Both the position numbers and the translations under genes were made by a program. Below, in pieces: positions 22,549 to 27,282 of a stretch of 27,282 bases of DNA; the first letter of the stretch is position 1; every line of letters begins with the position of its first letter. This stretch comes from an uncultured Ruminococcus sp. Its GTDB lineage: Bacteria; Bacillota; Clostridia; Oscillospirales; Ruminococcaceae. Under the pieces are notes generated by a model, which was not told where the DNA came from, did no database searches, and was given only the letters and a program-made list of their open reading frames with translations. The stretch is taken from NCBI GenBank assembly GCA_947589205.1, contig CANQCJ010000006.1, positions 1 through 27,282 of the forward strand. Direction: 5' to 3'.

Positions 22549-22577
22549 ATTATAGCACAAAAACAGTATTTAGTCAA
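22549..22577 (-). promoter_or_regulatory. Promoter of the TVP38-like gene
   Basis: The minus strand has TTGACT (22572-22577), a 17-bp spacer ending TGTGC and TATAAT (22549-22554), ~28 bp before the ATG at 22521. Confidence 0.85.
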
Positions 22578-22738
22578 GCGTTAAAAAAAATATTTTTCCG
22601 CAAGAAATTTTTTTGATCATTTTTATTCAAAAAGTACTCAAAACGCTTGATTTTAAAGGTATTTTTAACTTTATGAAGGCGGAAAATTGTTTAACAAAAA
22701 ATTAACCGGTGTATAACAAAATATTTGATAAATAGCGT

Positions 22739-22744
22739 TATAAT
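22739..22744 (+). promoter_or_regulatory. Possible -10 of the ABC exporter operon
   Basis: TATAAT lies 55 bp before the GTG start, without a good -35 at 17 bp. The 220-bp AT-rich gap from 22578 to 22799 otherwise shows only runs of A and T and small inverted repeats; no gene was seen in it. Confidence 0.4.
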
Positions 22745-22799
22745 GATTAGACATTTTGTTTAAAAATTTGTTTGAAAATTAGGAAAGGTGGTATGCGCC

Positions 22800-24563
22800 G
22801 TGTTTCAGCTTCAATGGATATGGCACAATCTGAAGGGCTACAGAGCGGTGTACATAACGGCTCTCGTGCTCTCTCTTATCTGTAATCTGCTGTACCTCAC
22901 CACGCCGTATTTCAGCGCGCAGATAGTGGATATTTACATCAACAACGAAAACGCGGCGGCTAATCTTGCAAACGACCGCCACGGCTTCATCATGCTGCTT
23001 GTCGGAATGATAGGCTTTACGTTTTTGAGGACAGTCATGCAGTATGCCTGCAACATGACCTATGAATATTCCTCGCAGGGCATGATCTACAAAATAAGAA
23101 ATCATCTGTTCAACTGCATTCAGGAGCAGGATATGGAGTTTTACGACAAGCACCGCACCGGCGACCTGATGACCCGCGTCACCGGCGACCTCGACATGAT
23201 ACGCCACCTCGTTTCGTGGGTATTTAAGGGCATGGTGGAATCGCTGTCGCTCTTTACCGCTTCGATGATATACTTTTTCTCGATAAACTGGAAAATGGCT
23301 CTGCTGCTTTTAAGCGTTACGCCGTTCATCTTTATTGTAACTATCTTCCTTCGCCGCGTTACACGCCCTATCTATGTAGATCTGCGCGAACGCCTTGCCA
23401 AGATGAACACCGACGCACAGGAAAACATTTCCGGCAACCGCGTTGTAAAGGCTTTCGCAAGAGAGGACTACGAGATAGAAAAATTCGGCGAATCAAACAG
23501 AAATTATTCCTCGCAGAACAAAAAGGCTTCGCTGCTCTGGCTGAAATTCTCCCCGCTTATGGAAACGCTCGCTAATCTGCTGTCGGTGATAATGCTTTTG
23601 GGCGGCGGTATCTTCCTGATAAAGGGCACGCTGACAATGGGCGAATACGTCGCGATATCGGGACTTATCTGGGCTATCTCCAACCCGGTAAGAAACTTAG
23701 GCGTTTATGTAAACGACCTGCAAAGGGCTATGGCTTCGGCTATGAAGATAATAGAGGTATACTATTCCAAGACAAAGATAGTCGACAGAGACGATGCGGT
23801 GGAATTTGACGGCAGACTTCACGGGGATATCGAATTTAAAAACGTAAGCTTTGCCTATGACGGCAAGACCGTGCTCAAAGATATCAGCTTTAAAATAAAA
23901 GCCGGCGAGACCGTCGCGATAATGGGTGAGACCGGTTCGGGCAAGACTACGCTGATAAATCTTATCCCGCGCTTTTACGACACCGCCTCCGGCAGCGTTC
24001 TCGTCGACGGAGTGGACGTGCGCAGGCATCATCTAAAGCATCTGCGCCAAAATATCGGCATGGCTACACAGGACGTACTGCTTTATTCGGATACCATCGA
24101 CGGCAATATCGCTTACGGCGTCCCGGAGATGAGCGAGGAAAACGTCAAGGTCTATGCACAGCTTGCGGCGGCGGACGAGTTTATCGACAAAATGCCGGAC
24201 GGCTACGATACCCTTATCGGAGAACGCGGAGTAGGTCTTTCGGGCGGACAAAAGCAAAGGATCTCGCTTGCCCGCGCGCTTGCGATAAGACCCGCCGTGC
24301 TTATCCTCGACGACACCACATCGGCTGTAGATATGGAAACGGAAACGCACATACAGAACAGCCTTAAAAATCTCGATTTTGACTGCACGAAAATAATCAT
24401 CGCGCAGAGGATCTCTTCGACCAAGGACGCGGACAAGATCATCATTTTAGAGGACGGACAGATCCGCGAAATGGGTACGCATGACGAGCTTCTTGCCAAA
24501 AAGGGATACTATTACGAGGTATTCAAGCTCCAGAACGAGGGCTTTGAAAAGGAGGCGGTATAG
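22800..24563 (+). CDS. ABC exporter half-transporter, degenerate-site subunit
   Basis: This 587-residue protein joins a six-helix exporter domain (~1-320) to one ATPase domain (~335-580). Walker A GETGSGKT is at 376-383; the signature LSGGQKQR follows. The Walker B reads LILDD, with Asp505 in place of the catalytic Glu, and the switch His is Gln536 (IIIAQRIS). These are the changes seen in the non-catalytic site of heterodimeric exporters such as BmrCD, LmrCD and TM287/288. Start: GTG 22800, with AGGTGG 8 bp upstream; an earlier in-frame GTG overlaps that site. Its partner follows after 3 bp, with its AGGAGG inside the end of this gene. Substrate unknown, multidrug-type or lipid/peptide export likely. 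Confidence 0.92.
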   Translation: MFQLQWIWHNLKGYRAVYITALVLSLICNLLYLTTPYFSAQIVDIYINNENAAANLANDRHGFIMLLVGMIGFTFLRTVMQYACNMTYEYSSQGMIYKIRNHLFNCIQEQDMEFYDKHRTGDLMTRVTGDLDMIRHLVSWVFKGMVESLSLFTASMIYFFSINWKMALLLLSVTPFIFIVTIFLRRVTRPIYVDLRERLAKMNTDAQENISGNRVVKAFAREDYEIEKFGESNRNYSSQNKKASLLWLKFSPLMETLANLLSVIMLLGGGIFLIKGTLTMGEYVAISGLIWAISNPVRNLGVYVNDLQRAMASAMKIIEVYYSKTKIVDRDDAVEFDGRLHGDIEFKNVSFAYDGKTVLKDISFKIKAGETVAIMGETGSGKTTLINLIPRFYDTASGSVLVDGVDVRRHHLKHLRQNIGMATQDVLLYSDTIDGNIAYGVPEMSEENVKVYAQLAAADEFIDKMPDGYDTLIGERGVGLSGGQKQRISLARALAIRPAVLILDDTTSAVDMETETHIQNSLKNLDFDCTKIIIAQRISSTKDADKIIILEDGQIREMGTHDELLAKKGYYYEVFKLQNEGFEKEAV

Positions 24564-24566
24564 CTC

Positions 24567-26336
24567 ATGGCGCGCAACAGATACGACGTTGACGAAACGC
24601 TCGAGACCCCCTTTGACTTCCGCCACCTGAAAAGATCGTTCGTCTACATGAAAAAATACCGCGTTAAAATGATAACAGCGTTTATGCTGAGCGTTTTCGC
24701 GGCGATAAGCGGACTTTTAGGGCCGCTGATAACCAAATACGCCCTCGACGTCACCGTTCCCAACAAGGACATAAAGCAGCTCGTGCTGCTCGCGGTGCTG
24801 CTGATAATCTCGGCGGTCATTTCGATAGCCTTTTCAAATATCCGCGGCAGGATAATGACGGTAGTCGGTCAGGACATAATCTTCGACATAAGAACAGACC
24901 TCTTCGCGCATTTGCAGGAGCTTCCCTTTCAGTATTACGACGACCGTCCGCACGGAAAAATACTTATCCGCGTGGTAAACTATGTAAACTCCGTCTCGGA
25001 TATGCTCTCAAACGGCGTTATAAACGTTATACTCGAATTTCTGAATATGCTTTTTATAATGCTGTTCATGTTTTTTGTGGACGTTAAGCTGTCGCTCGTC
25101 GTTCTAAGCGGTCTGCCGATATTTCTGCTGGTCATGTTTTCTATCAAGACTAAGCAAAGAAAAGCATGGCAGGACGTTTCAAACAAAAGCTCGAACCTTA
25201 ACGCCTATTTGCAGGAAAACATCGTCGGCGCAAGGATAACGCAGATATTCACCCGCGAGGAGGTAAACGCGGATATCTTCGACCGCCTTTCAAACAAGCA
25301 CCGCAAGAGCTGGATGCACGCCGTTACCTTTTCAAACCTCGTATGGCCTGCGACGGACGATATCTCCACCTGCGTGCGCGCGGCGATATTCTTTGTCGGA
25401 CTTCTGCTGCTGCCAAGCGGCGCTGCGACCCTCGGAACGGTATCGGCAATGACCAGCTATGCTTCCAGCTTCTGGCAGCCGATAATGAACCTTTCCAACC
25501 TCTTCAACAACTTCATAAACAACATAGCCTATCTCGAAAGAATTTTTGAAACGCTCGACGAACCGGCTACTATCAGCGACAAGCCGGACGCAAAAGAAAT
25601 AGGCGATATAACCGGAAACGTTGAATTTAAAAACGTGACGTTCGCTTACGAGGAGGGCAAGACGGTGCTCGAAAACCTCTCGTTCAGCGTAAAAGCCGGA
25701 GAGAGCATCGCGCTCGTCGGTCCTACCGGCGCGGGCAAATCCACGATAGTTTCTCTTCTCTCGCGCTTCTATGACGTCAACAGCGGAAGCATTACGATAG
25801 ACGGAAAAGACATAAGCCGTGTGACGCTCCGGTCGCTGCGTTCGCAGATGGGCATAATGCTTCAGGACAGCTTTATTTTCAGCGGAAACATCGCCGACAA
25901 TATCCGTTACGGAAAGCTCGATGCAAGCTATGACGAGATAGTCGCGGCAAGCAAGGTCGTCTGCGCGGACGAATTTATCAGCGAAATGCCCGACGGCTAT
26001 GAAACGGAGGTAAACGAACGCGGTTCAAAGCTCTCGGGCGGACAAAAGCAGCTCATCTCCTTTGCAAGAACGCTGCTGAGCGACCCGAAGATACTCGTGC
26101 TCGACGAAGCGACGTCCTCGATAGACGCGCGCACCGAACGTCTGCTCCAGCAGGGACTTAACAAGCTCCTCGCCGGCAGAACGTCGTTCATTATCGCTCA
26201 CCGCCTTTCCACGATAAAAAACTGCGACAGGATAATGTACATAGACAACAAGGGCATTACCGAATGCGGCTCTCACGACGAGCTTATGGCGTTAAAGGGC
26301 GATTACTACAAGCTTTATACGTCGCAGCACATATAA
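24567..26336 (+). CDS. ABC exporter half-transporter, catalytic subunit
   Basis: This 589-residue partner has six predicted membrane helices (~30-325) and an ATPase domain (~345-585) with all canonical residues: Walker A GPTGAGKST (385-393), signature LSGGQKQL, Walker B LVLDEATSSID with catalytic Glu514, and switch His545 (IIAHRLST). Together with the preceding subunit it should form a heterodimer with one active and one degenerate ATP site. The stop TAA (26334-26336) forms part of the direct repeat flanking the inserted element, so the insertion did not change the reading frame. No regulator gene adjoins. Confidence 0.94.
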   Translation: MARNRYDVDETLETPFDFRHLKRSFVYMKKYRVKMITAFMLSVFAAISGLLGPLITKYALDVTVPNKDIKQLVLLAVLLIISAVISIAFSNIRGRIMTVVGQDIIFDIRTDLFAHLQELPFQYYDDRPHGKILIRVVNYVNSVSDMLSNGVINVILEFLNMLFIMLFMFFVDVKLSLVVLSGLPIFLLVMFSIKTKQRKAWQDVSNKSSNLNAYLQENIVGARITQIFTREEVNADIFDRLSNKHRKSWMHAVTFSNLVWPATDDISTCVRAAIFFVGLLLLPSGAATLGTVSAMTSYASSFWQPIMNLSNLFNNFINNIAYLERIFETLDEPATISDKPDAKEIGDITGNVEFKNVTFAYEEGKTVLENLSFSVKAGESIALVGPTGAGKSTIVSLLSRFYDVNSGSITIDGKDISRVTLRSLRSQMGIMLQDSFIFSGNIADNIRYGKLDASYDEIVAASKVVCADEFISEMPDGYETEVNERGSKLSGGQKQLISFARTLLSDPKILVLDEATSSIDARTERLLQQGLNKLLAGRTSFIIAHRLSTIKNCDRIMYIDNKGITECGSHDELMALKGDYYKLYTSQHI

Positions 26337-26337
26337 A

Positions 26338-26509
26338 GGCAATACCGCACGAAGACCGGCTTACGCCTTTGTACGCCGGCTGCTTGCACTTTTTCCGCCA
26401 TATCGCACAGAGACTCCTTGAAATACAAAAGTATTCCCGCGTCGTCTCTGCACAATTTGTCGAAAAAATTGACTGCGCATCTGACGAACAATCTCCGTGT
26501 GGTCTTGCC
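26338..26509. mobile_element. MITE-like 172-bp element
   Basis: Terminal inverted repeats GGCAATACCGCACG (left) and CGTGTGGTCTTGCC (right) match at 12 of 14 positions. The element is flanked by the 4-bp direct repeat TAAA (26334-26337 and 26510-26513), a likely target duplication, with the left copy containing the stop codon of the ABC gene. Inside are further palindromes (CCGGC...GCCGG around 26357-26385, and CAGAGAC/GTCTCTG around 26408-26445). No transposase is encoded; an open frame reading out of the ABC gene in another phase is not credible as a gene. It lies between the ABC gene and that gene's terminator. Confidence 0.7.
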
Positions 26510-26516
26510 TAAATCT

Positions 26517-26548
26517 TTCTCCTCCGAAATTTCGGGGGAGAATTTTTT
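26517..26548 (+). terminator. Intrinsic terminator of the ABC exporter operon
   Basis: TTCTCCTCCGA (26517-26527) pairs with TCGGGGGAGAA (26532-26542), 11 bp with one G-U and an AATT loop, followed by six T. Confidence 0.92.
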
Positions 26549-26562
26549 ATCATTTCAAGGTA

Positions 26563-26591
26563 TTGATTTTTTTAAAATAATGTGCTATAAT
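26563..26591 (+). promoter_or_regulatory. Promoter of the CbiB-like gene
   Basis: TTGATT (26563-26568), a 17-bp spacer ending TGTGC and TATAAT (26586-26591), 41 bp before the ATG. The leader is too short for a cobalamin riboswitch. Confidence 0.8.
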
Positions 26592-26631
26592 TAAAACAGT
26601 GTTTTATCAGTGTAAAAAAGGAGTGTTAAAA

Positions 26632-27282
26632 ATGTTGATAAGTACCCTTGTCGCCGCAACGGCGGGTTATGTGCTCGGCACTCTTATCGGAACGCCGATA
26701 CCTCTGCGCGCGGACGTTTTATGCGGCAGACTTTGCAGTATGCTTGCAGAGAGGATCGACGCGAAATATCAGGACAGTCCCGGAGGAAGGCACGCCGCTG
26801 GCACGGCTTATATCTGGTCAGCCGCGCTTATAGTTTTTCTCCCGACGCTTATCATTCTTGCGCTGCTTTATACGTTTATCCCCGTGCTTGCGATACTCGC
26901 CGACGCGTTCCTCTGCTGGTCGCTCGCCGACATAAAAGGGATAGGCAGAACGGCTTCCGCCGCCGCAAGAGCCGTCAGAAACGGCAATCTTCCGAGAGCT
27001 TCAAAAATGGCGCAAAAGCTGAGCGGCGAAAGCTGCGAGGGACTTGACGCGGATAACATCGTCCGCGCCGCCGTTGAAGGCACAGCCGACAGAAGCGTCG
27101 ACGTTATCGGTGCGATACTTTATATGCTTATCCTCGGCGCGCCGCTCGGTCTGCTCTTTAAGGTCAGCATTGCCGCCTCCGCGGTCGGTCATGATTACGG
27201 TGAAGATTTCTCCGCCCCCGCAAACAAGCTTAGAGACGTTATGTACTACATACCCGGAAAGCTTGCCGCCGTTATAATGCTC
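26632..27282 (+). CDS. CbiB/CobD-like membrane protein (3' end off window), divergent
   Basis: The first 217 codons were read directly; AAGGAG lies 8 bp before the ATG. The pattern resembles CbiB/CobD (adenosylcobinamide-phosphate synthase of cobalamin synthesis): an N-terminal membrane segment, a hydrophobic block near 65-98 (LIVFLPTLIILALLY), the LADIKGIGRTASAAARAVRNGNL segment, then IVRAAVEGTADRSVDV, ILGAPLGLLFK and LRDVMYYIPGKLAAV. Several residues conserved in CbiB differ: the usual AENTVDG is ADRSVDV, the NTxDSMVGY stretch is SIAASAVGH, and the N-terminal GDP...HPV segment is GTPIPLRADV. It may be a working CbiB variant or a paralogue with another role. No other cobalamin gene is in the window. 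Confidence 0.7.
   Translation, partial: MLISTLVAATAGYVLGTLIGTPIPLRADVLCGRLCSMLAERIDAKYQDSPGGRHAAGTAYIWSAALIVFLPTLIILALLYTFIPVLAILADAFLCWSLADIKGIGRTASAAARAVRNGNLPRASKMAQKLSGESCEGLDADNIVRAAVEGTADRSVDVIGAILYMLILGAPLGLLFKVSIAASAVGHDYGEDFSAPANKLRDVMYYIPGKLAAVIML

Noticed and set aside
26264..26512. Plus-strand open frame of 82 codons spanning the ABC gene end and the MITE
   Set aside because: It begins inside the ABC ATPase domain in another frame and continues through the inverted-repeat element; no ribosome site or motif supports it.
1..27282. CRISPR arrays, prophage, toxin-antitoxin or defence genes
   Set aside because: No regularly spaced direct repeats, integrase, capsid, nuclease-toxin or restriction motifs were seen in any frame.

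Overview
The window looks like chromosome from a low-to-mid GC anaerobic Firmicute, most likely class Clostridia near Ruminococcaceae/Oscillospiraceae. This rests on near-consensus sigma-A promoters (TTGACA, 17 bp, TATAAT), AGGAGG-type ribosome sites, T-tailed intrinsic terminators, the rpmG-secE-nusG-rplK-rplA order, a pyrophosphate-type phosphofructokinase, an anaerobic (class III) ribonucleotide reductase and intracellular glycosidases. The taxon is inferred from gene style, not from a marker search. No tRNA, rRNA, CRISPR array, phage or complete insertion sequence was seen.

Layout. 1-8084 is read leftward: the start of a secreted Ig-like/FN3 protein (cut by the window edge), a membrane-anchored HtrA protease, a sulfur operon (metY-cysK) preceded by a strong promoter and a 7-codon leader ORF ending in Met-Cys, and a DNA-repair operon (42-codon membrane protein, ung, recA, recX). 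From 8260 to 21811 transcription runs rightward: PPi-type phosphofructokinase; a GH2 glycosidase, a GH26-like glycosidase and a DAHP synthase in one apparent operon; the rpmG-secE-nusG-rplK-rplA operon with two L1-target-like hairpins; a 57-codon membrane protein; nrdD with putative NrdR boxes; a LysR regulator; and a flavin oxidoreductase. A leftward TVP38/DedA-like gene shares a bidirectional terminator with the flavoprotein. The right end holds a heterodimeric ABC exporter pair, a MITE-like element inserted at the stop codon of the second subunit, and a truncated (window edge) divergent CbiB/CobD-like gene.

The main points for a second look are: (i) the Met-Cys leader peptide and duplicated ribosome site before metY; (ii) an NrdD that stops exactly where the glycyl-radical loop should be, with no nrdG beside it; (iii) a consensus promoter whose transcript would begin inside an intrinsic-terminator hairpin ahead of the ribosomal operon; (iv) a dispersed hairpin-rich repeat found in the 5' leaders of both rpmG and nrdD; (v) a 172-bp MITE-like element with a 4-bp direct repeat; and (vi) a CbiB-like protein with altered signature residues.

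Several genes here are too short, or run off the window, to appear in a simple ORF scan with a 60-codon minimum. They were read directly from the bases: the FN3 protein, the 42-, 57- and 7-codon ORFs, rpmG and the CbiB-like gene. Start codons of metY, ung, nusG, rplK, nrdD, the TVP38 gene and the first ABC subunit were moved downstream of the longest ORF on ribosome-site spacing.
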